Assembly: GCA_950097015.1 (NCBI GenBank)
Contig: CATNEN010000038.1
Span: 31,830,501 to 31,894,500 of the forward strand
DNA from: Macrostomum hystrix
Taxonomy: Eukaryota; Platyhelminthes; Macrostomidae
Length of the DNA stretch: 64,000 nt
Direction of reading: 5' to 3'
The notes beneath the pieces are model-generated. The model was not told the origin of the DNA. It saw only the letters and a program-made list of their open reading frames with translations, and searched no databases. Of this stretch, positions 1-12,400 are shown in pieces. How positions within the stretch are numbered: position 1 is the first letter of the stretch; each line of letters opens with the position of its first letter. Position numbers and translations under genes: made by a program.

Positions 1-1
1 T

Positions 2-1246
2 ATCGACAGTCGCTCTGCTGGCCTATTTAAAAGTTCTCGAATGCCGGCTAGAATTAAATTTCTGCTGCTAGAATCGCAGCAGCAGCAGCAGCCTGGAGCC
101 TCCGGTCGGCAGTTTCAACAGCAGCTGCCACGTCAGCTGTCCTATACAACCATCTTTAAATACGGCGACGACCTTCGTCAGGACCAGCTGGTTGTACAGA
201 TGATTGAACTGATGGACCGACTGTTGCAAAAGGAGAATGTCGACCTGAGATTGACGCCTTACAGAGTGTTGGCAACCGGCAAGGAGTTGGGATTTGTGCA
301 GTGCATCGATTCGGTGAGTTTTCAATTTTAGCTATATTTTTTTCATTTCATTAGATAATATTATCTAATCAACTGAGCTTATCATAGTGACCGAAAATAT
401 TTTTTATAAATCCTCTGTAAACAGTTCGATGGAATCATTGCCACTTTTTTTATAGGATCATTATCCCCTTCTCGATGGGATTATTATCCTCTAATGGGAT
501 TATTATCCCCTTCCAACGAGATTATTATCCCCTTTCTCGATGGGATCATTATCCCCTATTTAATAGGACTATCATTCCAAGATACCATCTGAGGCCATCA
601 AGCGATTCGCTGAACTCATCCCAGCCCTACTCCATGGGATCATAATCCCCAGGTGCCGCTGAGCTCAGTGCAGACATCCGTGTTAAACTACCTGCGCCAA
701 TGCGGCAGCAGTCCAGCCAGTACCTACGGTGTTCGGCCGGACATCCTTGAGAACTATATCCGGTCCTGCGCCGGCTACTGCATAGTGACCTATCTGTTAG
801 GCGTTGGCGACCGCCACCTGGACAACCTGATGCTAACTAGAGATGGCCGCCTATTCCACATTGATTTCGGCTTCATTCTAGGCAGAGATCCCAAAGTGAT
901 GCCGCCGCCTATGAAACTGACTGACGGCATGGTTGCAGCCATGGGCGGTCAGGATAGTCAACAGTTCATCGCCTTCCTCAAGCACTGCGACACGGCTTAC
1001 AAGAGCCTTCGCCGCCATGCTGGTCTCATTGTGAACCTATTCTCACTCATGCTAGACTCCAGTGTGCCCGAGATTGCCATGGAGCCGGATAAGACTTTGA
1101 AAAAGTTGACGGACAGGTTCTGTTTGCATCTCACCGACGAAGAGGCCACTCAGCACATTGTGAAGGTCATTCAGGACAGCCTGTCAGCTTTTATGCCGCA
1201 ATTGATTGACACCCTGCACGACTGGACTCAGGCTATGAAGCGATGA
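2..1246 (+). CDS. PIK3C3: Phosphatidylinositol 3-kinase catalytic subunit type 3 (VPS34), C-terminal part
   Basis: Class III PI3-kinase, which makes PI3P on endosomes and autophagosomes; only the end of the gene is in the window. Two exons are supported: up to 313, then 653-1246. The donor (GTGAGT at 314) and the acceptor (AG at 651-652) join in phase 0. Exon 1 gives the N-lobe ([10 protein letters not shown], then [10 protein letters not shown] with the conserved kinase-lobe residues). Exon 2 gives the catalytic loop [11 protein letters not shown], the metal-binding [11 protein letters not shown], and a helical C-terminus ending WTQAMKR, close to where VPS34 proteins end. The visible 301 codons align along their length with the animal VPS34 kinase domain. 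A glutamine-rich insertion (residues about 25-45 of the visible part) lies between SRMPA and the KYGDD strand. The sequence is open to the left edge, so the N-terminal C2 and helical domains are outside. Family assignment is sure. Confidence 0.95.
453..578 (+). repeat. Small degenerate minisatellite in the VPS34 intron
   Basis: About six imperfect copies of a unit of 18-24 bp built around GGGATYATTATCCCCTT fill the middle of the 339-bp intron (314-652). It is a small version of the intronic arrays seen in the other genes of the window. Confidence 0.7.
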
Positions 1247-2254
1247 GTGCGCTTGGTGCGAACGGATTTTTTTTAGGTTTTTGAAATCTTTGAAACTAAT
1301 AGATCGATTCGCGTTATTCGGGGATTCGGCAAGTTTCAGAGATTTCAGATTTAAGGGGATTTTGGAAGTTTCAGAGATTCGGGATTTTATAGAAATTGGA
1401 AAGTTTCAAAGGGTTTTCAAAGATTCGCTTTTTAGGGATTTGTGGTGTTTAAAACATTCATGATTTTAGTGGGTTTGGGAAGTTTCAGGGATTCTGGATT
1501 TGAGGGTATTTGGGAAGTTTTAGAGATTTGGGATTTTAGGGGATTTAGGAAGTTTCAGATATTCAGGATTTTAAGGATTTGTGGTGTTTAAAAGATTTGG
1601 GATTCTAGGGGATTTGGGAAGTTTCAGAGATTCGGGATTTTAGGAGATTTTAGAAGTTTTAAAGATTCGGGATTTTAGGAGATTTGGGAAGTTTTAAAGA
1701 TTCGGGATTTTAGGAGATTTGGGAAGTTTTAAAGATTCGTGCTTTAAATGGTGGGTAAGTTTGTGATACTCGGTGCTTTCGGGAATTCGGAAATTTTAGA
1801 CTCGTTAGAATTCAGTAGGGCTTTGTGTATTCAGAACTACGCCAGGTTTTTTTATTAGTCTTTCTAGCTATGCATAACGAAGGCTGCCTATGAGTTATTA
1901 GTTGAACTACTTTTAGTAGTATCAAATTCTGTAATTAATATCGATTTAATAAATTCCTTGTTTATATCCAGTAAGCTTCTTTTAATGTGATTCTTGAGAT
2001 TTTGGTAATATTTTTTCCCAAGAAAACCACATATAATTGCCTTTTATTTTGATCCACTGTTTTGTTGTTAAAAATTAATATTTATATGCGTGCAACCGAA
2101 TTTAATAAAATTCTACTACAATTGCCTACCAAAGATACGATTTTCTACATGATTCCAAGAAGAATTGCGTGCGAAACGTGTTTTTAATGTAAGTCATAGA
2201 TTTAAAGGTTTGAGTAGGGAGCGGAGTAGATTTGAGTTGGGAGCGGACTTGAGC
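1247..2254. other. VPS34 3' UTR and intergenic spacer with degenerate repeat
   Basis: No gene supported. Positions 1316-1750 hold about twelve diverged copies of a unit near 35 bp, recognisable by GATTTGGGAAGTTT and GATTCGGGATTTTAGG. A perfect AATAAA lies at 1948-1953 and could end the VPS34 transcript. A consensus donor (GTAAGT) at about 2187 may close a 5' exon of the MRPL13 gene, but no open start reading into it is visible. Confidence 0.6.
1316..1750 (+). repeat. Degenerate ~35-bp tandem repeat
   Basis: Imperfect copies of a ~35-bp unit with TTTCAGAGATTC and GGGATTTTAGG cores, directly after the VPS34 stop. Copies differ by substitutions and small gaps, so this looks like an older array than those further on. 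Confidence 0.7.
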
Positions 2255-3940
2255 AGTGAGCAGTGAGTATTTGAGGAGAATCAGTGAGGATCTGAGAATG
2301 AGCAGTGAGGATCTGAGAATGAGCAGTGAGGATCTGAGAATGAGCAGTGAGGATCTGAGAATGAGCAGTGAGGATCTGAGAATGAGCAGTGAGGATCTGA
2401 GTGAGTGGTGAGGATCTGAGTGAGTGGTGAGGATCTGAGTGAGTGGTGAGGATCTGAGTGAGTGGTGAGGATCTGAGTGAGTGGTGAGGATCTGAGAATG
2501 AGCAGTGAGGATCTGAGAATGAGCAGTGAGGATCTGAGTGAGTGGTGAGGATCTGAGTGAGCATTGAGGATCTGAGTGAGTGGTGAGGATCTGAGTGAGT
2601 GGTGAGGATCTGAGTGAGTGGTGAGGATCTGACTGAGTGGTGAGGACCTGAGTGAGTGGTGAGGATCTGAGTGAGTGGTGAGGATCTGAGTGAGTGGTGA
2701 GGACCTGAGTGAGTGGTGAGGATCTGAGTGAGCATTGAGGATCTGAGTGAGTGGTGAGGATCTGAGTGAGTGGTGAGGATCTGAGTGAGTGGTGAGGATC
2801 TGAGTGAGTGGTGAGGATCTGACTGAGTGGTGAGGACCTGAGTGAGTGGTGAGGATCTGAGTGAGTGGTGAGGATCTGAGTGAGTGGTGAGGACCTGAGT
2901 GAGTGGTGAGGATCTGAGTGAGCATTGAGGATCTGAGTGAGTGGTGAGGATCTGAGTGAGTGGTGAGGACCTGAGTAAGTAGTGAGGATCTGAGTGAGCA
3001 GTGAGGATCTGAGTGAGTGGTGAGGATCTGAGTGAGTGGTGAGGATCTGAGAATGAGCAGTGAGGATCTGAGAATGAGCAGTGAGGATCTGAGTGAGTGG
3101 TGAGGATCTGAGTGAGCATTGAGGATCTTAGTGAGTGGTGAGGATCTGAGTGAGTGGTGAGGATCTGAGTGAGTGGTGAGGATCTGAGTGAGTGGTGAGG
3201 ACCTGAGTGAGTGGTGAGGATCTGAGTGAGTGGTGAGGATCTGAGTGAGTGGTGAGGGCCTGAGTGAGTGGTGAGGATCTGAGTGAGTGGTGAGGATCTG
3301 AGTGAGTGGTGAGGACCTGAGTGAGTGGTGAGGATCTGAGTGAGCATTGAGGATCTGAGTGAGTGGTGAGGACCTGAGTGAGTGGTGAGGATCTGAGTGA
3401 GTGGTGAGGATCTGAGTGAGTGGTGAGGATCTGAGTGAGCATTGAGGATCTTAGTGAGTGGTGAGGATCTGAGTGAGTGGTGAGGATCTGAGTGAGTGGT
3501 GAGGATCTGAGTGAGTGGTGAGGATCTGAGTGAGCAGTGAGGATCTGAGTGAGCAGTGAGGATCTGAGTGAGCAGTGAGGATCTGAGTGAGCAGTGAGGA
3601 TCTGAGTGAGCAGTGAGGATCTGAGTGAGCAGTGAGGATCTGAGTAAGTAGTGAGCATCTGAGTAAGTAGTGAGGATCTGAGTGAGCAGTGAGGATCTGA
3701 GTAAGTAGTGAGGATCTGAGTGAGCAGTGAGGATCTGAGTGAGCAGTGAGGATCTGAGTGAGCAGTGAGGATCTGAGTGAGCAGTGAGGATCTGAGTGAG
3801 CAGTGAGGATCTGAGTAAGTAGTGAGGATCTGAGTGAGCAGTGAGGATCTGAGTGAGCAGTGAGGATCTGAGTGAGCAGTGAGGATCTGAGTGAGCAGTG
3901 AGGATCTGAGTAAGTAGTGAGGATCTGAGTGTTCAGTGAG
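2255..3940 (+). repeat. 19-bp minisatellite upstream of MRPL13
   Basis: About 85 copies of GGATCTGAGTGAGTGGTGA with variants (GTGAGCA, GTAAGTA) and blocks of a 21-bp form containing GAGAATGAGCAG. Because the unit has no stop in the reverse reading, long artificial reverse frames run through it. It probably lies in an intron or 5' region of MRPL13, since coding homology begins about 40 bp after it ends. Each unit contains GTGAGT, the consensus splice donor, in the sense direction. Confidence 0.9.
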
Positions 3941-3969
3941 GATCATAACTGCCCAATCCATATCCGCAG

Positions 3970-4566
3970 CCGCCGCCGCCTCATCCGCATTGGAAGGCCC
4001 TCCAGTGGGCCACATTCGCCAGGCAGTACTGGCTGTACGACTGTTTTAAACAGTGCCCGATGCTCTCTGCTGAACGAATTTCTCGCTACCTTCGCGGCCT
4101 TCACAAACCAATCTATGGCCCGGACCTAACAGAAGTTGGGGACTTTGTTGTTGTTATCAACACTCGGCACATTGCTGCCAAAGATAATAGTCGCTATTGG
4201 GAGCGATTTCTGTACACGCAGAATACCAGATTCCCGGTGTTTCGCCGCGAGGAAACAATGATGGAGATGCACAGTCGCGATCCCACTCTGGTTATGAAAT
4301 CCGAGATTCGTGCCACAATGCCCAGCAAAATCAGAGAGCGGGCAGTCGCTTTAACTAGAGCTTTTCTGCATCCGGACGGCTTAGAAACGGTTGACAAGGC
4401 GTTGCTAAGCAACCTGACTGGCGTTATCGAACAGGTGATGCCGGTGACTCGCCGATTGGACGAATATTCTAGCCAGGAGTTGGGCGAAGTGCCCAGACTG
4501 TTCGACCTGCCGGAGAATCACATTCTAGATCGAAGGCAACTGGGCGAGAGACCCAAGAGTTCTTAG
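3970..4566 (+). CDS. MRPL13: Mitochondrial ribosomal protein L13 (uL13m), 5' end unresolved
   Basis: Structural protein of the large mitoribosomal subunit. The frame reads HWKALQWATFARQYWLYD at its start, then GLHKPIY, VGDFVVVINTRHIA, and near the end RRLDEYSSQELGEVPRLF; these match the N-terminal QWATFAR, the GLHKP segment, the NTRHIA core and the RLDEY C-terminus of animal MRPL13. An insertion of about ten residues precedes GLHKPIY. An in-frame ATG exists only at 4060, inside the conserved region, and an in-frame stop lies at 3946. The real start should therefore be on an upstream exon, with an acceptor such as the CCGCAG ending at 3969. That exon was not found; the 19-bp array fills the space. 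Stop TAG at 4564-4566. Confidence 0.9.
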   Translation, partial: PPPPHPHWKALQWATFARQYWLYDCFKQCPMLSAERISRYLRGLHKPIYGPDLTEVGDFVVVINTRHIAAKDNSRYWERFLYTQNTRFPVFRREETMMEMHSRDPTLVMKSEIRATMPSKIRERAVALTRAFLHPDGLETVDKALLSNLTGVIEQVMPVTRRLDEYSSQELGEVPRLFDLPENHILDRRQLGERPKSS

Positions 4567-4774
4567 GCATTAACACTAGAATGAGCACGGGGATAGCCGC
4601 TGTGGTCAGTTGATAATTATAAAACGGGATTAAAAGGGCCAATTTAAGGCTTATCAAGCTTGAGTGGTATTATGAATGCCTAAAAAATATTTATTTCTTA
4701 TTTTGTCTGTTATAATTATATTATTTCATGTTCTAAGTTCAGTCCAGCTTACTTCAAATGTCAACTAAATGCTT

Positions 4775-4780
4775 AATAAA
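4775..4780 (+). terminator. Poly(A) signal AATAAA for MRPL13
   Basis: Perfect AATAAA about 210 bp after the MRPL13 stop in AT-rich sequence. Assignment rests on position only. Confidence 0.5.
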
Positions 4781-4897
4781 TTCGATACATAAAAATAATG
4801 TCATTTAAAACTGGTTTTTTAATATAAAAATTAATTTAGCGTTGTTTCTAGCTTATCGGTTTTTTACTACTGTTGTTTAAGCCTGCAAGAAAAAAAT

Positions 4898-5425
4898 CCA
4901 TCAGATAGATAGTGGATTATCAGATAGATAGTGAATTATCAGCTGGATCATCGATTATCAGATAGATAGTGGATTATCAGCTGGATCATCGATTATCAGA
5001 TAGATAGTGGGTTATCAGCTGGATCATCGATTATCAGATAGATAGTGGGTAATCAGCTAGATCATCGATTATAAGATAGATAGTGGATTATCAGCTGGAT
5101 CATCGATTATCAGATAGATAGTGGGTAATCAGCTGGATCATCGATTATAAGATAGATAGTGGATAATCAGCTAGATGATCGATTATCAGATAGATAGTGG
5201 ATTATCAGCTGGATCATCGATTATCAGATAGATAGTGGATTATTAGCTGGATCATCGAATATCGGATAGCTGGGATTATCGGATAGATAGGGATTATCGG
5301 ATAGATGGGGATTATCAAATAGATAGTGGACTATAGGATTATCTGGAAAACGTTTGACTATTGAATAGATGTTGCATGATCAGTTAGATGGTGGATTATA
5401 TGATAGATAGGGATTATCAAGCACA
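4898..5425 (+). repeat. 38-bp minisatellite (two related 19-bp halves)
   Basis: Alternating GATAGATAGTGGATTATCA and GCTGGATCATCGATTATCA halves make a 38-bp unit, with about ten copies that become irregular after 5260. Intergenic, between MRPL13 and the secreted-repeat gene. Confidence 0.85.
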
Positions 5426-5837
5426 TGATGGATTATCAGGCTAAATCGCGTTATCTGTCTAGTCTTAAACGACACAAATAAATCAGTAGACAATATAGAC
5501 TAAGCCTAGCCTGATGGCACCATAACAGGCTTGTTAGTCCCTACTGCAAACCAATAAAGCTTTATCATTGTCAATCGGGATTAGCACGCCCCATGCGATT
5601 GGGCCATACACCCACGCGCCGAGAGCGCAATTGGAATTTGGTGAGTCAACAAATTCTCAGTTCGATTTAGGCACGCATCAGGCGCGCTTCAAATGCTTGA
5701 ATTATGCTCAGCAGCTGACTCACTTACACACCGATACGGCTCAAACTACTGCCGACAGACATTGTCCAGATTGATAAGTTGGACTTTGGATTCGTGGGCA
5801 CCAGCTGAGCTCATGCTGTTTGCCATTTTATTGGCCC
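5426..5837. other. Upstream region of the secreted-repeat gene
   Basis: No gene supported. A short open frame at 5568-5774 has no recognisable content. CCAAT-like and GC-containing segments occur but no factor site can be named. Confidence 0.4.
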
Positions 5838-5845
5838 TATAAATT
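5838..5845 (+). promoter_or_regulatory. TATA box and first exon of the secreted-repeat gene
   Basis: TATAAATT at 5838 lies about 30 bp ahead of a likely start around 5868. A short non-coding exon then runs to 5928 and ends at a consensus donor (CAAG, then GTGAGT from 5929). The next acceptor (TTATCGCAG, ending 6431) is 12 bp before the start codon at 6444. The arrangement is consistent but not proven. Confidence 0.6.
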
Positions 5846-5939
5846 GGAATTATAACAAGCGGTTTGTGACTCTTCTTTAATTGAGTTCAGAGGGAATTCT
5901 GTTTAACGATCATAATCGCTAAATCAAGGTGAGTTCATC

Positions 5940-6275
5940 TTTATACTTGTTCTTTCCCCTCTCCCCACTATGCTCCCTTCTCTCCCCTCTCCGCTCCCTC
6001 ATCTCCCCTCTCCTCTTCCTCATCTCACCTCTCCTCTCCCTCTTCTCCTTTCTCCGCCTACTCATCTCCCCTCTCCTCTCCCTCATCTCCCCTCTCCGCC
6101 CACTAATCTCCCCTCTCCTCTCCCTCATCTCCCCTCTCTGCTCCCTCATCTCCCCTCTCCGCCCACTAATCTCTCCGCTTCTCTCCCTCATCTCCCCTCT
6201 CCTCTCCCTCATCTCCCCTCTCTGCTCCCTCATCTTCACTCTCCGCTCCCTTCTCTCCCCTCTCCGTTTCCTTGT
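5940..6275 (+). repeat. Pyrimidine-rich minisatellite in the first intron
   Basis: About 16 copies of a ~20-bp unit of the type CTCCCTCATCTCCCCTCTCC, nearly all C and T on the sense strand. It occupies most of the 503-bp 5' intron of the secreted-repeat gene. Confidence 0.8.
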
Positions 6276-6443
6276 CTAGCATTTTATAGTTTGTCATTCC
6301 TAGATGACAAAGACAGAGACAGATGTAGACAGAGAAACGCTTTGAGTAATTAAACGCTATTTAAACACTTCGTTTTTACCATTCTACTGTTCTCAGTAGT
6401 TGAATAGCATATTTAAATTTCATTATCGCAGTGCCACAGAAAC

Positions 6444-9400
6444 ATGAAGCTGCTGTGGGTGCTGCTCGCCCTAGCCGCCGTGGCCGCACCGCTGGCGTTC
6501 ACCGAGACCAATGCCGAGGAGGTCGAAGTGTCAGACTGGCGCGAGAAGGCCATCGAGCTGCTGCAGAAGTCCATCGCCCGTCTGGAGGACGCCATCGCCA
6601 AGCTGCCGGAGGACTCCAGGCTGCTGCCGCAGCTGAAGAAGACTCTGGAGTACCTGCGCAAGAAGCTCACCGACCTGCAGGACGCCGCTGTCGGCTTCAG
6701 CGATGTCAACCGCCTCGGCTTCCTGCAGAGGATCCTCGACCGTCTCGAGGAGGCTCTGGAGAAGCTGCCCGAGGGACCCCTGAGGGACCGCCTGCAGAAG
6801 ACCGTCGACAGGATCCGCGAGGTGAGCTCTAGACATAGTTAAATACTGCACTAGCAGCCACACCAAAGCGAGTCCATTGTTATGAAACAGACTTTCCAGG
6901 AAATAGCTTATTTAAGCGGAACTCGTTGGTATTTAAAACTCCCTTGACAAACAGAGCATCACAACTCGTTTCACCTGATCTACAAATGACCCCGATGTCC
7001 GGGGGGGGCGGTGATTGGCAGAGCAGTCTAGCGCATTTTCCTCTCCCACCATGGGCCCTGAGCTCGATTCCGCGGCGAAGGCTCATCAAGTTTAAATTCA
7101 TTCTATTTACGCCCTTGTGAGCCAACCTTCGAAGCAACATTGAGAGTGTACACTGCCTGACAATGAGAGAGTCGGGGCAGATGTACACTGCCTGACAATG
7201 AGAGAGTCGGGGCAGATGTACACTGCCTGACAATGAGAGAGTCGGGGCAGATGTACACTGCCTGACAATGAGAGAGTCGGGGCAGATGTACACTGCCTGA
7301 CAATGAGAGAGTCGGGGCAGATGTACACTGCCTGACAATGAGAGAGTCGGGGCAGATGTACACTGCCTGACAATGAGAGAGTCGGGGCAGATGTACACTG
7401 CCTGACAATGAGAGAGTCGGGGCAGATGTACACTGCCTGACAATGAGAGAGTCGGGGCAGATGTACACGCCTGTGTGAGTGCTCAGGACTCACCGGAATG
7501 CACAGAATTGCCTCCTCGCTGGCTACGGGTCTAATTTCAGCAAGTAATGTGCTGTTGCCTGCAGCCCACCTGCAATTATTATTCCCACCCCGAACTTCCA
7601 CCGCAAGCTACTGAACTCCCTGCGCCCCGACGACGCCATCGTGGTGACCAACAAGATCCGCGAGCTGCTGGACCGCATCCGCCGCCTCATCGAGCAGCAC
7701 AAGCAGGTCGGCAAGGAGGCCCTGCTGAAGTTCCTGAACTCCGAGCTGCTGGAGAGTCTCGTCAGCAAGCTGCCTGAGCCCATCCAGACCGAGGTTCGCG
7801 CCCGCATCGCCGCCCTGAAGGAGCGCCTCGAGAGCGGCGCCGAGGCCGTGTCCGACTGGCGCGAGAAGGCCATCGAGCTGTTGCAGAAGTCCATCGCCCG
7901 TCTGGAGGACGCCATCGCCAAGCTGCCGGAGGACTCCAGGCTGCTGCCGCAGCTGAAGAAAACTCTGGAGTACCTGCGCAAGAAGCTCACCGACCTGCAG
8001 GACGCCGCCTTCAGCTTCGACGAGGCCGACCGCGCTGGACTCCTCCAGGGCATCCTCGACCGTCTTGAGAAGGCTCTGGAGAAGCTGCCCGAGGGACCCC
8101 TGAGGGACCGTCTACAGAAGACCGTCGACAGGATCCGCGAGGTGAGCAGCTGTGGTGGACTCGTTCTGTCCACTAAACCTGAAACTGTCACCTAGCCAGA
8201 TGTTCTGTCTGCGGGTAGAGCGGCCGCATCAGACACCCAAATGTCAACCCAAGCTTCTGCTGACACACAATTAACAGCTAAACGATCTTTAGCACTAGTG
8301 AATTAAGCTGTTGTCCTTGGAACCACGGCGCATGTACCACCCATCAAGCAGATGGTTGTTGAAACTGTTGTCATTGGAATCACGGCGCATGAACCACCCA
8401 TCAAGCAGATGGTTGTTGAAGCTGTTGTCCTTGGAATCACGGCGCATGAACCACCCATCAAGCAGATGGTTGTTGAAGCTGTTGTCCTTGGAATCACGGC
8501 GCATGAACCACCCATCAAGCAGATGGTTGTTGAAATTGTTGTCCTTGGAACCACGGTGCATGAACCACCCATCAAGCAGATGGTTGTTGAAATTGTTGTC
8601 CTTGGAACCACGGCGCATGTACCACCCATCAAGCAGATGGTTGTTGAAATTGTTGTCCTTGGAACCACGGCGCATGTACCACCCATCAAGCAGATGGTTG
8701 TTGAAATTGTCGTCCTTGGAACCACGGCAAGAGAATCTACTGCTTTTGCTTCATCAGGTGTCTTTTTCTTGCAGCTCAAAAAGTTCATGTCGGTTTTAAT
8801 CCGATTTCAGACCCTCTTGTAGTTCACAAAAGATATACTTTGACAACTGGAGATTGACTGGCAGGGTCTGAGTACTAAGGCGCCAGCTCATGTCTGTCGA
8901 CACCAATCGATCGGCGGGAGTTGCCGTTCTCTCAGAAATTCTAGTATTCCTCACATTCTTTGAGCAACTTTTAAAACGCATTCAGAGAAGCTCTGAAATT
9001 ATGAATGCATCCATCAACCATCAGCCAGACACCTTCAACACAATCTATCACCAACCCCGATCTTCCACCGCCAGCTACTGAACTCCCTACGCCCCGACGA
9101 CGCCATCGTGGTGACCAACAAGATCCGCGAGCTGCTGGACCGGATCCGCCGCCTCATCGAGCAGCACAAGCAGGTCGGCAAGGAGGCCCTGCTGAAGTTC
9201 CTGAACTCCGAGCTGCTGGAGAGTCTCGTCAGCAAGCTGCCTGAGCCCATCCAGACCGAGGTTCGCGCCCGCATCGCCGCCCTGAAGGAGCGCCTCGAGA
9301 GCGGCGCCGAGGCCGTGTCCGACTGGCGCGAGAAGGCCATCGAGCTGCTGCAGAAGTCCATCGCCCGTCTGGAGGACGCCATCGCCAAGCTGCCGGAGGA

Positions 9401-12400
9401 CTCCAGGCTGCTGCCGCAGCTGAAGAAGACTCTGGAGTACCTGCGCAAGAAGCTCACCGACCTGCAGGACGCCGCCTTCAGCTTCGACGAGGCCGACCGC
9501 GCTGGACTCCTCCAGGGCATCCTCGACCGTCTTGAGAAGGCTCTGGAGAAGCTGCCCGAGGGACCCCTGAGGGACCGTCTGCAGAAGACCGTCGACAGGA
9601 TCCGCGAGGTGAGCAGCTGTGGTGGACTCGTTCTGTCCACTAAACCTGAAACTGTCACCTAGCCCAGTTGTGCCAGATGTTCTGTCTGCGGGTAGAGCGG
9701 CCGCATCAGACACCCAAATGTCAACCCAAGCTTCTGCTGACACACAATTAACAGCTAAACGATCTTTAGCACTAGTGAATTTAGTTGTTGTCCTTGGAAC
9801 CACGGCGCATGAACCACCCATCAAGCAGATGGTTGTTGAAGCTGTTGTCCTTGGAACCACGCGCATGAACCACCCATCAAGCAGATGGTTGTTGAAACTG
9901 TTGTCCTTGGAACCACGGCGCGTGAACCACCCATCAAGCAGATGGTTGTTGAAGCTGTTGTCCTTGGAACCACGGCGCATGAACCACCCATCAAGCAGAT
10001 GGTTGTTGAAACTGTTGTCCTTGGAACCACGGCGCGTGAACCACCCATCAAGCAGATGGTTGTTGACGTTGTTGTCCTTGGAACCACGGTGCATGTACCA
10101 CCCATCAAGCAGATGGTTGTTGAAGATGTCCTTGGAACCACGGCGCATGAACCACCCATCAAGCAGATGGTTGTTGAAATTGTTGTCCTTGGAACCACGC
10201 GCATGAACCACCCATCAAGCAGATATGCTTGTTGAAATTGTTGTCCTTGGAACCACGGCGCATGAACCACCCATCAAGCAGATGGTTGTTGAAGCTGTTG
10301 TCCTTGGAACCACGGCGCATGAACCACCCATCAAGCAGATGGTTGTTGAAATTGTTGTCATTGGAACCACGCGCATGAACCACCCATCAAGCAGATGGTT
10401 GTTGAAGTTGTTGTCCTTGGAACCACGGCGCATGAACCACCCATCAAGCAGATGGTTGTTGAAATTGTTGTCCTTGGAACCACGGCGCATGAACCACCCA
10501 TCAAGCAGATGGTTGTTGAAATTGTTGTCATTGGAACCACGCGCATGAACCACCCATCAAGCAGATGGTTGTTGAAGTTGTTGTCCTTGGAACCACGGCA
10601 AGAGAATCTACTGCTTTTGCTTCATCAGGTGTCTTTTTCTTGTAGCTCAAAAAGTTCATGTCGGTTTTAAACCGATGTCAGATCTACTTGTAGTTCACAA
10701 AAGATATACTTTGACAACTGGAGATTGACTGGCAGGGACTGAGTACTAAGGCGCCAGCTCATGTCTGTCGACACCAATCGATCGGCTGGAGTTGCCGTTC
10801 TCTCAGAAATTCTAGTATTCCTCACATTCTTTGAGCAACTTTTAAAACGCATTCAGAGAAGCTCTGAAATTATGAATGCATCCATCAACCATCAGCCAGA
10901 CACCTTCAACACAATCTATCACCAACCCCGATCTTCCACCGCCAGCTACTGAACTCCCTGCGCCCCGACGACGCCATCGTGGTGACCAACAAGATCCGCG
11001 AGCTGCTGGACCGCATCCGCCGCCTCATCGAGCAGCACAAGCAGGTCGGCAAGGAGGCCCTGCTGAAGTTCCTGAACTCCGAGCTGCTGGAGAGTCTCGT
11101 CAGCAAGCTGCCTGAGCCCATCCAGACCGAGGTTCGCGCCCGCATCGCCGCCCTGAAGGAGCGCCTCGAGAGCGGCGCCGAGGCCGTGTCCGACTGGCGC
11201 GAGAAGGCCATCGAGCTGCTGCAGAAGTCCATCGCCCGTCTGGAGGACGCCATCGCCAAGCTGCCGGAGGACTCCAGGCTGCTGCCGCAGCTGAAGAAAA
11301 CTCTGGAGTACCTGCGTAAGAAGCTCACCGACCTGCAGGACGCCGCCTTCAGCTTCGACGAGGCCGACCGCGCTGGACTCCTCCAGGGCATCCTCGACCG
11401 TCTTGAGAAGGCTCTGGAGAAGCTGCCCGAGGGACCCCTGAGGGACCGTCTGCAGAAGACCGTCGACAGGATCCGCGAGGTGAGCAGCTGTGGTGGACTC
11501 GTTCTGTCCACTAAACCTGAAACTGTCACCTAGCCCAGTTGTGCCAGATGTTCTGTCTGCGGGTAGAGCGGCCGCATCAGACACCCAAATGTCAACCCAA
11601 GCTTCTGCTGACACACAATTAACAGCTAAACGATCTTTAGCACTAGTGAATTTAGTTGTTGTCCTTGGAACCACGGCGCATGAACCACCCATCAAGCAGA
11701 TGGTTATTGAAGCTGTTGTCCTTGGAACCACGCGCATGAACCACCCATCAAGCAGATGGTTGTTGAAGTTGTTGTCATTGGAACCACGGCGCATGAACCA
11801 CCCATCAAGCAGATGGTTGTTGAAGCTGTTGTCCTTGGAACCACGGCGCATGAACCACCCATCAAGCAGATGGTTGTTGAAGCTGTTGTCATTGGAACCA
11901 CGCGCATGAACCACCCATCAAGCAGATGGTTGTTGAAGCTGTTGTCCTTGGAATCACGGCGCATGAACCACCCATCAAGCAGATGGTTGTTGAAATTGTT
12001 GTCCTTGGAACCACGGCGCATGAATCACCCATCAAGCAGATGGTTGTTGAAATTGTTGTCCTTGGAACCACGGCGCATGAATCACCCATCAAGCAGATGG
12101 TTGTTGAAGTTGTTGTCCTTGGAACCACGGCGCATGAACCACCCATCAAGCAGATGTTTGTTGAAGTTGTTGTCATTGGAACCACGGCGCATGAACCACC
12201 CATCAAGCAGATGGTTGTTGAAGTTGTTGTCCTTGGAACCACGGCAAGAGAATCTACTGCTTTTGCTTCATCAGGTGTCTTTTTCTTGTAGCTCAAAAAG
12301 TTCATGTCGGTTTTAAACCGATGTCAGATCTACTTGTAGTTCACAAAAGATATACTTTGACAACTGGAGATTGACTGGCAGGGACTGAGTACTAAGGCGC

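Noticed and set aside
5568-5774. Short gene of 68 codons
   Set aside because: Non-ATG start, no recognisable domain or composition, and it lies in the likely promoter region of the secreted-repeat gene.
8218-8303. Vector contamination, suggested by GCGGCCGC followed by CACTAGTGAATT
   Set aside because: The same block recurs in all four cassette introns, with genomic sequence between the two sites that does not resemble a cloning vector; short matches are best read as chance.
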